The notes below the pieces were generated by a model. The model did no database searches. It had not been told where the DNA came from and was given only the letters and a program-made list of their open reading frames with translations. Of a stretch of DNA of 64,000 nucleotides, positions 17,006-25,763 are shown piece after piece. The DNA comes from CAVQUE01 sp046290435. GTDB taxonomy: Bacteria > Actinomycetota > Acidimicrobiia > Acidimicrobiales > UBA8592. Within the stretch, counting starts at the first letter, position 1; each line of letters opens with the position of its first letter. The stretch spans positions 1 to 64,000 of the forward strand of contig JBKAGO010000067.1 of the NCBI GenBank assembly GCA_046290435.1, written 5' to 3'. The translations under genes were made by a program, and so were the position numbers.

Positions 17006-19480
17006 ATGGTGATCGTCGATGAGGCCCACACGCGCCGGACCCCCGATGGGGGTTCGACGGACAGCACCCGCGAAGACGCATGGACGTGGGCCTACGACGG
17101 CTACGAACCCGCCGACGAGACGCTGCGCGAAGCCCTGTGCGCCGTCGGCAACGGCTACCTGGCGACCCGCGGTGCACTCCCCGAGAGCGCCGCCGGACCG
17201 CATCATTATCCCGGCACCTACGCGGCCGGCATCTTCGACCGCCAGTGGAGCGACGTCGCAGGCCATCGCGTCCCCAACGAGAGCATGGTCAACCTGCCCA
17301 ACTGGCTGCCGGTGACCTTCCGCGTCGACGACGGCCCCTGGTACAGCCTCGACGAGCTCGAGGTGCTCGACCACGAACTCCGGCTGGACCTGCGCCACGG
17401 CGTGCTGCACCGCCGGAGCAGGACCCGGGATCACGACGGCCGTCACACCACGGTGGTGCAGCGGCGGTTCGTCCACATGGAGGCCGCCCACGTCTGCGGG
17501 TTGGAGACCACGATCGTTGCCGAGGACTGGTCGGGCACCGTCACCATCCGTTCCGGCATCGACGCGACCGTGACCAACGATCTGGTCGCGCGCTACCGGG
17601 CGCTCGAGGGCTGCCACCTCGAGCCGATGGACGAGGCCGTCGAGAACGACACGGCCTTCGTCGAGGCCCGCACCCGCCAGTCCGGTATCCGCATCGCTCT
17701 GGCGGCACGTCATCGGATGGCCCGCAACGGCGAACGGATCGCTCCCCGGACCCACCCCCGGTGCCGACCGGGCCGAGCGGAGCTCGACCTCACGTTCGAT
17801 CTCACACCTGGCGACACCGCCACCATGGACAAGGTCGTCACGCTCTACACCGGGCGCGACCGGGCCATCAGCGAACCGGCCGAGCAGGCACGGCGTGTCG
17901 TGGCCCGCCTCCCTGCGTTCGCCGACCTGATGGGCGACCACCGCCGGGCGTGGGAGCGCTTGTGGGACCGCTTCGACGTGCGGACCGACGGGCCGGCTCC
18001 CGACTGGCTGCCGGTCGTGCGGCTGCACGTGGCCCATGTTCTGTCCACCGTGTCGCCCAACACGGTGGGGCTCGACGCGGGCATCCCGGCCCGGGGGCTC
18101 ACCGGCGAGGCCTACCGCGGCCACATCCTGTGGGACGAACTCTTCGTTCTGCCGTTGCTGACGCCACGGCTGCCGGCGCTGAGCCGGAGCCTGCTGATGT
18201 ACCGCTTCGATCGCCTGCCCGAGGCCCGGGCCGCGGCGCGGGCCTCGGGCCACGCCGGCGCGATGTTTCCGTGGCAATCGGGCAGCGATGGCCGCGAGGA
18301 GAGCCAGACCCTGCACCTCAATCCGAAGTCGGGTCGTTGGGTCCCCGACCCCACGCGGCGGCAACGCCACGTCGGGCTGGCCATCGCCTACAACGTCTGG
18401 CAGTACTTCCAGACCACGGCCGATCTCCGGTTCCTCACCGAGTACGGCGCCGAGCTGCTGTGGGACATCGCCCGCTTCTTCTCGAGCCTGGCGACCTTCG
18501 ACCGCGAGCGCGGTCGCTACGTCATCTGTGGCGTGATGGGGCCCGACGAGTTCCACTCGGGCTATCCGGGCGCCGACGAGGCCGGCATCGACAACAACGC
18601 CTACACCAACGTCATGGCGGTCTGGGTGCTGGGCCGGGCGCTCGAGGCGTTGGATGCCGTCCCGTCGGTCAACGCCGTCGGCGTGCGGGAACGCCTCGGG
18701 ATCGACGACACCGAGGTCGAACGGTGGCGCGACATCACCACACGGATGTACGTCCCGTTCCACGACGGCGGCATCATCAGCCAGTTCGAGGGCTACGGCG
18801 ACCTCGCCGAGCTCGACTGGGAGGGCCTCCGGGAACGCCACGACGACATCGCCCGACTCGACCGCATCCTCGAGGCCGAAGGCGACTCGGTCAATCGCTA
18901 CAAGGCGTCCAAGCAGGCCGACGTGTTGATGCTGCTGTATCTGCTGTCGGTCGCGGAACTGCGCGAGCTCCTCGGTGGGCTCGGCTACGGGTTCGAGGAC
19001 AGCCAGATCGAGCGGACCATCGACCACTACCTGGCCCGCTCCTCGCACGGTTCGACGTTGAGCGCCGTGGTCCACGCCTGGGTGTTGACGCGGGCGCACC
19101 GCGACCAGGGCGTCGAGCTGTTCTTCGAGGCGCTGTCGGCCGATGTCACCGACATCCAGGGAGGGACGACCCCCGAGGGGATCCACCTGGCGGCCATGGC
19201 CGGCAGCGTCGATCTGCTGCAGCGATGCTTCGCGGGGCTCGAGACCCGCGGCGGCCGGCTCCATCTGCGCCCGCTCTGGCCCGAGACCCTGGACGCCCTG
19301 CGGTTCTCGCTGGTGTACCGCGATCATCCGTTGGAGATCGCCGTGTCGGGCCGATCGGCCGAGGTCACCGCACTGCCGTGCGCATTGGGGCCGATCGAGG
19401 TGACCTGCCGGGGCGAGACCGCCCAGGTCGAATCGGGCTCCACGGTGCGCTTCGACCTCGGCGCCCGCACCCACCGGTGA
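17006..19480 (+). CDS. Glycoside hydrolase family 65 enzyme (alpha-glucobiose phosphorylase or trehalase type)
   Basis: An 824-residue GH65 protein: an N-terminal beta-sandwich (about 20-290), a helical linker, the (alpha/alpha)6 barrel (about 340-720) and a small C-terminal beta domain. Barrel signatures include GHILWDELFVLPLL, GAMFPWQSGSDGREE, GVMGPDEFHSGYPG with the likely general acid E515, DNNAYTNVMAVWVL and YKASKQADVLML. Family members phosphorolyse or hydrolyse trehalose, maltose or kojibiose; the divergent otsB favours trehalose. The phosphate-binding loop cannot be judged by eye, so phosphorylase versus hydrolase is open. ATG 17006 or the adjacent GTG 17009 is the start. Confidence 0.92.
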   Translation: MVIVDEAHTRRTPDGGSTDSTREDAWTWAYDGYEPADETLREALCAVGNGYLATRGALPESAAGPHHYPGTYAAGIFDRQWSDVAGHRVPNESMVNLPNWLPVTFRVDDGPWYSLDELEVLDHELRLDLRHGVLHRRSRTRDHDGRHTTVVQRRFVHMEAAHVCGLETTIVAEDWSGTVTIRSGIDATVTNDLVARYRALEGCHLEPMDEAVENDTAFVEARTRQSGIRIALAARHRMARNGERIAPRTHPRCRPGRAELDLTFDLTPGDTATMDKVVTLYTGRDRAISEPAEQARRVVARLPAFADLMGDHRRAWERLWDRFDVRTDGPAPDWLPVVRLHVAHVLSTVSPNTVGLDAGIPARGLTGEAYRGHILWDELFVLPLLTPRLPALSRSLLMYRFDRLPEARAAARASGHAGAMFPWQSGSDGREESQTLHLNPKSGRWVPDPTRRQRHVGLAIAYNVWQYFQTTADLRFLTEYGAELLWDIARFFSSLATFDRERGRYVICGVMGPDEFHSGYPGADEAGIDNNAYTNVMAVWVLGRALEALDAVPSVNAVGVRERLGIDDTEVERWRDITTRMYVPFHDGGIISQFEGYGDLAELDWEGLRERHDDIARLDRILEAEGDSVNRYKASKQADVLMLLYLLSVAELRELLGGLGYGFEDSQIERTIDHYLARSSHGSTLSAVVHAWVLTRAHRDQGVELFFEALSADVTDIQGGTTPEGIHLAAMAGSVDLLQRCFAGLETRGGRLHLRPLWPETLDALRFSLVYRDHPLEIAVSGRSAEVTALPCALGPIEVTCRGETAQVESGSTVRFDLGARTHR

Positions 19481-19531
19481 TCGACTCGGCAGGGGTCGAG
19501 CCACTCGTCCGGCCTTCGGTGTTCGGCCTCC

Positions 19532-19570
19532 GGGCGTTTGGCCTCGGGCGTTTGGCCTCGGGCGTTTGGC
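19532..19570. repeat. 14-bp tandem repeat
   Basis: The unit GGGCGTTTGGCCTC occurs at 19532-19545 and 19546-19559, and its first 11 bases again at 19560-19570, all without mismatch. A degenerate copy may precede it. The 146-base gap holding it separates the GH65 and CBS genes. The core GCGTTTGGC also occurs between otsB and the GH65 gene (near 16969). No coding or hairpin role is evident. Confidence 0.8.
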
Positions 19571-19626
19571 GAGTGCCGATGACTGGGTAGCTCGTGAGGA
19601 CGTTCGACACCCCCGAGGAGAGTTCG

Positions 19627-20046
19627 ATGGCTCAGAAGATTTCCGACGTGATGACCCGCAACCCCGTCAGCATGCAGGGCGGCAGCACCGTGACCGAGGC
19701 GGCCGCAGTGATGAAGGAACAGGACATCGGCGATGTCATCGTCATGGACGACGGCTCGATCAGCGGCATCCTGACCGACCGCGACCTCGTCGTGCGGGCG
19801 ATCGCCGAGAGCCGCGATCTCGGCACCACAGCGGTCGCCGACATCTGCAGCAGCGACGTGGTCACGGTCAACCCATCCGACGAGGTGGGGACGGCCATCC
19901 AGCTGATGCGCGAGCACTCGATCCGGCGCATTCCGGTCGTGGAGAACGGCGAACCGGTCGGCATCGTGTCGATCGGCGACCTCGCCATGCAGCTCGACGA
20001 CCGGTCGGCGCTCGCCGAGATCAGCGCTGCTCCCGCCAACACCTGA
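19627..20046 (+). CDS. CBS-domain protein
   Basis: A 139-residue cytoplasmic protein made of a CBS pair (Bateman module). CBS1 is about 5-60 (ISDVMTRNPVSM, VIVMDDGSISGILTDRDLVVR) and CBS2 about 72-128 (VADICSSDVVTVNPSD, IRRIPVVENGEPVGIVSIGDLA). Stand-alone CBS proteins bind adenosine nucleotides and act as energy or redox sensors. ATG 19627 is chosen because a GAGGAG ribosome site precedes it; an upstream GTG at 19594 lies before that site. It is monocistronic. Confidence 0.92.
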   Translation: MAQKISDVMTRNPVSMQGGSTVTEAAAVMKEQDIGDVIVMDDGSISGILTDRDLVVRAIAESRDLGTTAVADICSSDVVTVNPSDEVGTAIQLMREHSIRRIPVVENGEPVGIVSIGDLAMQLDDRSALAEISAAPANT

Positions 20047-20167
20047 GGTGTCACCGGCGAGCGCTATGGCGGGCCCGCGCCGGCGTCACGGAGCAGATCG
20101 TCGAGCCGTGGCAGCGGTCGAACAATGTGGGGGCCGCCGTCCCGGCAGTCTCCTACTCTCGTAGCCC

Positions 20168-20728
20168 ATGGAACAGCCCACTCCCGATGACGCCGACTGG
20201 ACCTGGGTCCTCGAGCGTCCCTGCCCGGACTGCGGATTCGATGCCCGCGCAGTCGAACGATCCCAGCTGGGCGCCAAGTTCCGTGCCAATGCGGCCGCGT
20301 GGCGCACCGTGCTGGGGGCGGGCGATCGTGTGCTCGTCCGACCGCCCGGCGACGAGGTGCGCTGGTCGGCGCTCGAGTACGGGGCCCACGTGCGCGACGT
20401 CTACGCCCGGTTCCACGAGCGGGTCGAGCTGATGCTGAAGAAGAAGGACCCGCAGTTCGCCAACTGGGATCAGGACGTCACCGCGCTCGAGGAGCGCTAC
20501 TGGGAGCAGGACCCCGGCAAGGTGTCCTACGCGCTCGCGGTCAACGCCGGCAAGCTCGCCGACACCTACGACCGCGTCGGCGGCGACGAGTGGGACCGCA
20601 CCGGACGGCGCTCCAACGGCTCGGTGTTCACCGTCGAGACCCTGGGGCTGTACTGCCTGCACGATCCCGTCCATCACCTGTGGGACGTGGAGCAGGGTTT
20701 CGAAGCCATCGACGAGGCCAACGCCTGA
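20168..20728 (+). CDS. DinB-superfamily protein (mycothiol-type)
   Basis: A 186-residue four-helix-bundle protein of the DinB/YfiT superfamily. The metal-binding histidines are probably H in YGAHVRDVY (helix 2) and those in CLHDPVHHLWDVE (last helix). The N-terminus RPCPDCGFDAR is typical of an actinobacterial subgroup. Relatives use mycothiol or bacillithiol in S-transferase or isomerase reactions, but the substrate here is not evident. The upstream 120 bases show no clear ribosome site, so the start could be off by a few codons. Confidence 0.82.
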   Translation: MEQPTPDDADWTWVLERPCPDCGFDARAVERSQLGAKFRANAAAWRTVLGAGDRVLVRPPGDEVRWSALEYGAHVRDVYARFHERVELMLKKKDPQFANWDQDVTALEERYWEQDPGKVSYALAVNAGKLADTYDRVGGDEWDRTGRRSNGSVFTVETLGLYCLHDPVHHLWDVEQGFEAIDEANA

Positions 20729-20804
20729 TCGGGCGGTCGCCCTCGCCTGGCTCCGGGCGTCATCCCGGCTGCTCCGATCAGCGGACCCGGCATGATGGTC
20801 GGCG

Positions 20805-22442
20805 ATGAGCAGCATCGTGGTGTCCGATCTCGACTATGCGCCCCCGGGCGCGGACTCGTTGTTCTTCGACGTGAGCTTTGGCGTGTCGCCCGGCGAGCGG
20901 GCGGCGCTGGTCGGCGCCAACGGGGTGGGCAAGAGCACCATCCTGCGGATCCTGGCGGGCGATCTCGAGGCCGACGGCGGCGAGTTCGCGCTGGGCGGCA
21001 ACGTCTTGTCGATGACCCAGGACGTCGGCATGGCCGCGCCCGAGGCCCCGCTGCGCGACCTGCTCCTCGACGTCGCGCCGGCTCAGCTGCGCACGGCCGG
21101 GCGACGCCTGGCGGCCGCCGAGGCGGCGATGGCCGACGGCAGCGGCGACGGCATGGCCTACGCCGAGGCGCTGACCGACTGGGGCGACCTCGGCGGCTAC
21201 GACCTCGAGGCGCAGTGGGCAGCTGCCGCAGAGCGGACGGTCAAGACCCAGGTGGACGACTTCGCCACCCGCCGGGTCGGCGAACTGTCGGGCGGCGAAC
21301 GCAAGCGGCTGGTGCTCGAGGTGCTGCTGACCTCCGGTGCCGACATCTTGTTGCTCGACGAGCCCGACAACTACCTCGACATCCCCACCCGGGTCTGGCT
21401 CGAGGATGCGCTGCGGGCGTGCCGGAGCACGGTGCTGATGGTGAGCCACGATCGGGCGCTGCTCGAAAGCGTCGCCACCAAGATCGTGGCCATCGAGGGG
21501 GCCGGTGCGTGGGTACACGGTGGTTCCTATGCCACGTTCCCCGAGGCCCGGGCCCGGCGCCAAGAGCTATTGGGTGATGCGCTGGGGCGCTGGAACGACG
21601 AAGAACGGCGCCTGTACCGGCACATGAAGGTCATGAAGCAGCGGGCGGCGTCGAACTTCAAGAACGCCACCAAGGCCAACGCCGCCGAGAGCCGGTGGGA
21701 GCGGTTCGTCGCCGCCGGGCCTCCCCCGCCGCCGGTGCCCGACCAGCAGATCCACGTGACATTGCGCGGCGCCGACTCGGCCCGGCGGGTCCTGCAGCTG
21801 GCCGATGTGTCGGTCGGCGATCTGTTCCTGCCGTTCACCGACGAGGTCATGTTCGGCGAGCGGGTCGGCCTGATAGGCCCCAACGGCACCGGCAAGACCC
21901 ACCTGATGCGGGCCCTGGCCGGCGAGACCGAGCCCGACGAGGGCACCATCGCCCTCGGGCCCCGGACCTCGACCGGGACGTTCACCCAGATCAACGACCG
22001 CCCCGACTTCGTCGGACGCGAGGCGTTCGACATCGTCCGGACCAGGGTGTCGGGCGACGAGACGGCGCTGAAGAGCCTGGCCCGCTACGGGCTGGCGAAC
22101 CATGCCCGGCAACGCTTCGAGACCCTGTCGGGGGGCCAGAAGGCCCGCCTCGAGATCCTGTGCCTGGAGCTCGACGGCCACAACGTGCTGCTGCTCGACG
22201 AGCCGACCGACAACCTCGACCTCGAGTCCTCGGAGTCGCTCGAGCGCGCGCTCGACGGCTTCGTCGGCACCGTCGTGGCGGTCAGCCACGACCGGGCCTT
22301 CCTGGCCCGCCTCGACCGCTTCGTGATGATCGACGACGACGGCGACGTCTATTCGATCCCCGACTACGACCTCGCCATGGAAGCCCTCGCCGACCCCGCA
22401 GGAGTGGCCCGGATCCGCCACGCCAAGAAACTCACCGCCTGA
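20805..22442 (+). CDS. ABC-F family ATPase
   Basis: A 545-residue soluble ATPase with two ABC domains and no membrane domain. Domain 1 has GANGVGKST, LSGGERKR and LLLDEPDNYLD; domain 2 has GPNGTGKTH, LSGGQKAR and LLLDEPTDNLDLESSESLE. Between them lies the charged linker (about 240-300) that in ABC-F proteins reaches the ribosomal peptidyl-transferase centre. Members act in translation quality control or antibiotic resistance; which applies here is unknown. DEPDN in domain 1, where DEPTN is usual, is a small oddity. The 3' end plus about 65 downstream bases is duplicated in diverged form at 23366-23463. Confidence 0.95.
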   Translation: MSSIVVSDLDYAPPGADSLFFDVSFGVSPGERAALVGANGVGKSTILRILAGDLEADGGEFALGGNVLSMTQDVGMAAPEAPLRDLLLDVAPAQLRTAGRRLAAAEAAMADGSGDGMAYAEALTDWGDLGGYDLEAQWAAAAERTVKTQVDDFATRRVGELSGGERKRLVLEVLLTSGADILLLDEPDNYLDIPTRVWLEDALRACRSTVLMVSHDRALLESVATKIVAIEGAGAWVHGGSYATFPEARARRQELLGDALGRWNDEERRLYRHMKVMKQRAASNFKNATKANAAESRWERFVAAGPPPPPVPDQQIHVTLRGADSARRVLQLADVSVGDLFLPFTDEVMFGERVGLIGPNGTGKTHLMRALAGETEPDEGTIALGPRTSTGTFTQINDRPDFVGREAFDIVRTRVSGDETALKSLARYGLANHARQRFETLSGGQKARLEILCLELDGHNVLLLDEPTDNLDLESSESLERALDGFVGTVVAVSHDRAFLARLDRFVMIDDDGDVYSIPDYDLAMEALADPAGVARIRHAKKLTA

Positions 22443-22503
22443 GCACGCGCCAGCGGGATCCGACCGCCGGAGGTTTGCGGCGGCCCCGGGCGGCACAACC
22501 GCT

Positions 22504-22592
22504 GGGGTCAAGTCGTACTTTCAACCAACTCGACCACGCTGCGGCCTCCAGGCTCGCCAACCTGGAGTTGGTTGAAAGTACGACTTGACCCC
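22504..22592. repeat. Long perfect palindrome, copy 1
   Basis: Two perfect 28-bp arms (22504-22531 and 22565-22592) enclose a 33-base loop; the arms start GGGGTCAAGTCGTACTTTCA and are identical in the copies at 25764 and 43533. The loop contains CTCCAGG/CCTGGAG, an inner stem that competes with the arm tips. It lies between the convergent ABC-F and TetR-fragment genes and could end transcription both ways. Flanks to the right (22593-22656) are also similar, ungapped, to those of copy 2. Confidence 0.92.
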
Positions 22593-22624
22593 TGTAGTTC
22601 CAGAGCCGACGGGCCCCTCATCGG

Positions 22625-23153
22625 TCAAGCGCCGCGAGGCTCGCCGGTGTCGGGGTGGCCGTCGGTGTCGGGCTCGGCGTCCACCTCGGGGCGGAGGCCC
22701 CGCAGCATGGTGCCGATGATGTCGGTGTAGTGCCGGTGCCAGTCGTCGACGAAGCCGACCTCGGTCAGCTCGAAGCGCAGGGCCCCGTGCGCCGCGGCCC
22801 AGATCTGCTGGGCGGCGACGAGGCTGTCGACGTCGGCCCGGATCCGGCCGGCTGCGATCGCGGCGTCGACCGCCCCGATCAGCACGCCGAGCGACTCGAA
22901 CGCGGTGCCGAGGGTGCGATCCGAGATACGGAACCCGCCCGTCTGGACGTCGAACATCAGCCCGTAGATCTCGGGTTGGCCGACCGCGAAACGGCGGTAG
23001 CGCTCGAGGCCCTCGACGATGTTGTCGATGGGGTCGTCGATGTCGCCGAGCGGCACGCCGCCCTCGTCGAGCAGCGCGTGGCGGAGCTCGACGAAACCCT
23101 GATGGGCGACCTCGTCGAGCAGATCGTGCTTGGAGGCGAAGCGGTTGTAGGAG
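22625..23153 (-). pseudogene. TetR-family regulator, 5'-truncated
   Basis: The frame encodes the C-terminal ligand-binding part of a TetR regulator: SYNRFASKHDLLDEVAHQGF (end of the DNA-binding helices and first linker), then YRRFAVGQPEIYGLMFDVQ and a WHG-type effector domain to the stop. The helix-turn-helix that should come before SYNRF is absent. Beyond about 23153 the minus-strand frame stays open but its translation is unrelated Arg/Ser-rich sequence, while the plus strand carries the end of another gene. A recombination event therefore seems to have beheaded it. Loss of function is inferred; the remaining frame is intact for about 175 codons. Confidence 0.7.
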
Positions 23154-23303
23154 CGAGACCTCGGCGCGCTGCGCAACCGCCCGCTGGAACGGCCGGGGTG
23201 GATCAGCGACGGCGACGTATGGACGCGGATCACCGACGACTGGCTGGCCGCTCGGCCGATCGTCGAATGGCTCGTGCGCCACGTGCCGACGGGCACGATG
23301 TGA
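23154..23303 (+). pseudogene. 3' fragment of an unidentified gene
   Basis: A 49-codon frame ends at TGA 23301-23303 and has no start; an in-frame TAG lies just before it (23148). Its translation (LGALRNRPLERPGWISDGDV, then a Trp-rich ITDDW...VEWLVRHV stretch) has the balanced composition of real protein, unlike the opposite strand here. It abuts the truncated TetR frame, so it looks like the tail of a gene brought in by the same rearrangement. I do not recognise the family. Confidence 0.4.
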
Positions 23304-23463
23304 TCGCCGGCGTCGCCCGTCTGCTGCCGCGTTCGGTGGATCAGCTCACCGGGACCTTGGCGTGCATCCGCCACGCCAAGAAGCTCACCGCCTGGGCGCG
23401 AGCCGGCCGTGGGGTGGAGCCCGCCGGATTGTGGTGACCTGGGGCCGCACAACCGCTGGGGTC
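23301..23463. repeat. Mosaic of duplicated gene ends
   Basis: Bases 23366-23463 match 22413-22509 (the last 9 codons of the ABC-F gene plus downstream DNA) in length to within one base, with near identity at both ends. Bases 23301-23365 resemble 25898-25955 (the end of the 1760-residue protein gene and its downstream flank), including a 24-of-27 match. The copy stops exactly at GCTGGGGTC, where the palindrome would start. The rest of the gap to 23533 holds nothing I can recognise. Confidence 0.55.
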
Positions 23464-23533
23464 GTTCCCGAGTCGGTACGCCCGACCCGCTGGCGTCGTT
23501 CAGCGCCCGTGGCGGAGTGTGCAGGCGGACGGA

Positions 23534-24106
23534 TCACTCCTCCAGCCAGCCGTACTCGTTCTCGCAGTCCCTGGGCTCGGTCGGTGGCGTGCAGTTCGTG
23601 AGAGAGGCGAGGAAGCGCTCGCGGTACTCCCGCCCGCCGGCCCGGTAGCGGACCTCGTAGCCGACGATGGAACTACGCCCCTCGTGCACGACCTCGACCG
23701 GGAACTCCACGGCATAGGTGTCCTCACTGCCCGCAGGCAGCACCAAACCCTCGATCGCGAGCAACGGATCGGGCGCATTGGGCGGCGGCCACGCACGCTC
23801 CGGGGGCAGAACCAGGGTCCAGAGCCCGTTGGGCCGACCCGGCGGATACAACACCGGGTCACCCAGCTGCTCGAGTCCGGGATCACCCTGGATCAGGCTC
23901 ACCCCCAGAACAGTGATGTCGTCATCGCCACTCGCATTGGCCAACGTCGGCATCGCGAAACCAATCTTCGTTCCGACCGGCTCCAAGTAGATGACCCCGC
24001 TGTTGTGGTTGCCGTGGAACGGCCCATCGGAGTAGCCGTCGCCGCCCACAGCGAGCGAACACCCCGCACACACGACGAGCACCAGCGCCGCGACGACCGA
24101 CCTCAC
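23534..24106 (-). CDS. Putative lipoprotein of unknown function
   Basis: A 190-residue exported protein. The signal peptide MRSVVAALVLVVCAGCSLAV has a lipobox (VCAGC) with Cys at 16, so it should be a lipoprotein. The mature part is beta-rich with a Cys pair near the end (NCTPPTEPRDCENEYGW). I do not recognise a family. The GTG start overlaps the stop of the secreted-protein gene upstream (GTGA, 24103-24106), so the two are translationally coupled and probably work together at the cell surface. Confidence 0.8.
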   Translation of the reverse strand: MRSVVAALVLVVCAGCSLAVGGDGYSDGPFHGNHNSGVIYLEPVGTKIGFAMPTLANASGDDDITVLGVSLIQGDPGLEQLGDPVLYPPGRPNGLWTLVLPPERAWPPPNAPDPLLAIEGLVLPAGSEDTYAVEFPVEVVHEGRSSIVGYEVRYRAGGREYRERFLASLTNCTPPTEPRDCENEYGWLEE

Positions 24107-25541
24107 AGAATCGGCCCCGGAACGGTGCCGCCGATCTTCGAGGCCTCACTCGGTTGGCCATTGTTGCCACAGAGCCACATGACGGCGAATCCGGGTTGCT
24201 TGCGATAGGTCAGCTGCTGGCTTACAGACTCTGAACGACGAATCTTCGAGCCTACCGACAGACCGTAGGCATCGAGCTTGAAGCCACCTCCCCAGGAGCT
24301 GGTCGAATCCCTACCGACACTGAAGGCAACGCCTCCATGGACCATCCGGTTCGGAGTAGTACAGTTGATCTCCCATCCCGTATGCTTCCATCGCACGCTG
24401 TCCAGATGCCGGTGCGGCTTGTCCCATTGCTGATTAGTCGGAAAGCTCTGCAGCTGCGGGAACCCCGATACCCATTTTCTCAGTACGCATGTCAGCTCGC
24501 ACATGCGGGTCTGGACTCTCTGCTGGATCACACCTCGTTGCCACGTACCAACCACGAAGTCTTCACTGGCGGTGTTGCTCATCGAACGGTTCTGCTCGAA
24601 ACTTATACTGCCAGAGCCAACCTGACCGCTGAGGCTCAGGTTCAGAAAGCCTTCTGCCTGCGTGTAGCGGGTATGTGTATACTTGACGCTCGCAGTGGTT
24701 CTCGCACGGTTTCGCACATATTCGCGAGTCTTCCAGCCACCCTTCTTGTGATTCGTCGCAGACCACACGACTTGATGTGTCTCCCATCCTGTCCCGTGAG
24801 TCCCTGGGTACGTGTTGAGAAGGTTCGCGTACCAGTTGCAGTGGTTGTGCCCCGCCGCACTCGGATTCAGGGATCGTCCGCTCGGCCGGGACGCAGCCGG
24901 CGGCTGTCGGCGCTTGTGTGCCTCGTGTGCGGAACGGTCAGCGAAGGCGGGCAGGACCAGCTGCACCGCAACGCTGCGTGGCTCTGCGCCTGGCATGGCG
25001 ACGACCCGAGACGGCCGTGCGCCTGCGACGCCCGACCGCTGAGCAGCTTGCGGCGGCGTTGCTGGAGCCTCGAGGAGGGAGTCGACGGCTTGGACTTCGT
25101 CGCGATCGGAGTCGGCAATCGACCATGACCGACGTCCGTTGTCTGCAGGGCGCATTGCCACGCTGTACTGGATCAGGGCCTCGCCATCGGCAGCCATCAC
25201 GATCACTTCGATGGCGCCATCGACATCTCGTTCGAGATCGGCATTTCGTTCGAGCCGGCGCTGCGACACGGCACCGCTCTGGCGTAGCTCGTAGGAGCCA
25301 TCATCACGGCTGATCGCTGAGCCCAGCTCGACCATGTGCAGGTCATCGTTCTCCTGACGCTCCAGCGCATACGCCGTAACGGTAACCCCTTCCAGCGGGT
25401 CGCCGTTTGCTGCGAGTAGCGCCCCGTTGACGATCAGGGGCGAGTCCGACTGTGCACCCGCGCCCCCCCCGGCGCCACGCTGAGCAGCGTTGCCACCAAC
25501 ACCAGCACGCTGATCATCGCTACGAACCTCTGCATTGCCAT
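24103..25541 (-). CDS. Secreted protein of unknown function, frameshifted in a poly-G tract
   Basis: Reading from ATG 25535 (or 25541), the first 22 codons encode a clear signal peptide (MQRFVAMISVLVLVATLLSV, then APGG). The rest of the protein lies in the other frame, joined at a run of eight G (25463-25470, C on the + strand). With seven G the frames join as a standard signal peptide cut after AGA. The mature protein (about 450 residues) has an N-terminal carboxypeptidase-regulatory-like beta domain (PLIVNGALLAANGDPLEGVT), a Pro/Arg linker, then a Trp/Cys/His-rich beta domain I do not recognise. Base composition is clearly less GC-rich than its neighbours, suggesting transfer. It is followed by a coupled lipoprotein gene. 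Confidence 0.75.
25463..25470. repeat. Homopolymer tract (G8 on the coding strand) at a frameshift
   Basis: Eight C on the + strand, read as G8 in the secreted-protein gene, sit exactly where signal peptide and mature protein change frame. One base fewer restores a single frame. Confidence 0.8.
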
Positions 25542-25763
25542 TCCCCCGTGATTTGAGATAAAAGCAGCACGGTCGGTGTCCCGGACTGCCTGGTCGTCCT
25601 GCGGTCATCGACCGTAGTCAACGTGAACCGATCGTACAACCGACGATTTGTTCGGTCGCGCTCACCCACTGGTCTCCGAGCGGAGAATCCCGCTTGCACG
25701 ACGATCTGACGCATGCGACATGGCGGCCACCCGTGAGCGGTGATCACAGACGCAACAACCGCT
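25542..25763. other. Intergenic region upstream of the secreted-protein operon
   Basis: Together with palindrome copy 2 this makes a 386-base gap without a complete gene. On the minus strand it should carry the promoter of the secreted-protein/lipoprotein operon. TTGTAC, 17 bases, TACGGT reads toward the gene and is a weak sigma-70-like candidate, and GGGGGA lies just before the start codons. An open frame extending the gene upstream to 25608 is not believed because the signal peptide lies in another frame. Confidence 0.35.

Noticed and set aside
22504..22592. Palindromes as integron attC sites
   Set aside because: Size fits, but the stems are perfect without extrahelical bases, the RYYYAAC/GTTRRRY core is not matched, and no integrase or cassette array is present.
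22625..23452. A full-length 275-residue TetR regulator
   Set aside because: The first 95 residues are antisense to a plausible gene tail and duplicated gene ends and contain no helix-turn-helix.
25470..25608. Start of the secreted protein at 25608
   Set aside because: That frame gives a Pro/Arg-rich leader, while a real signal peptide with a ribosome site exists in the neighbouring frame.
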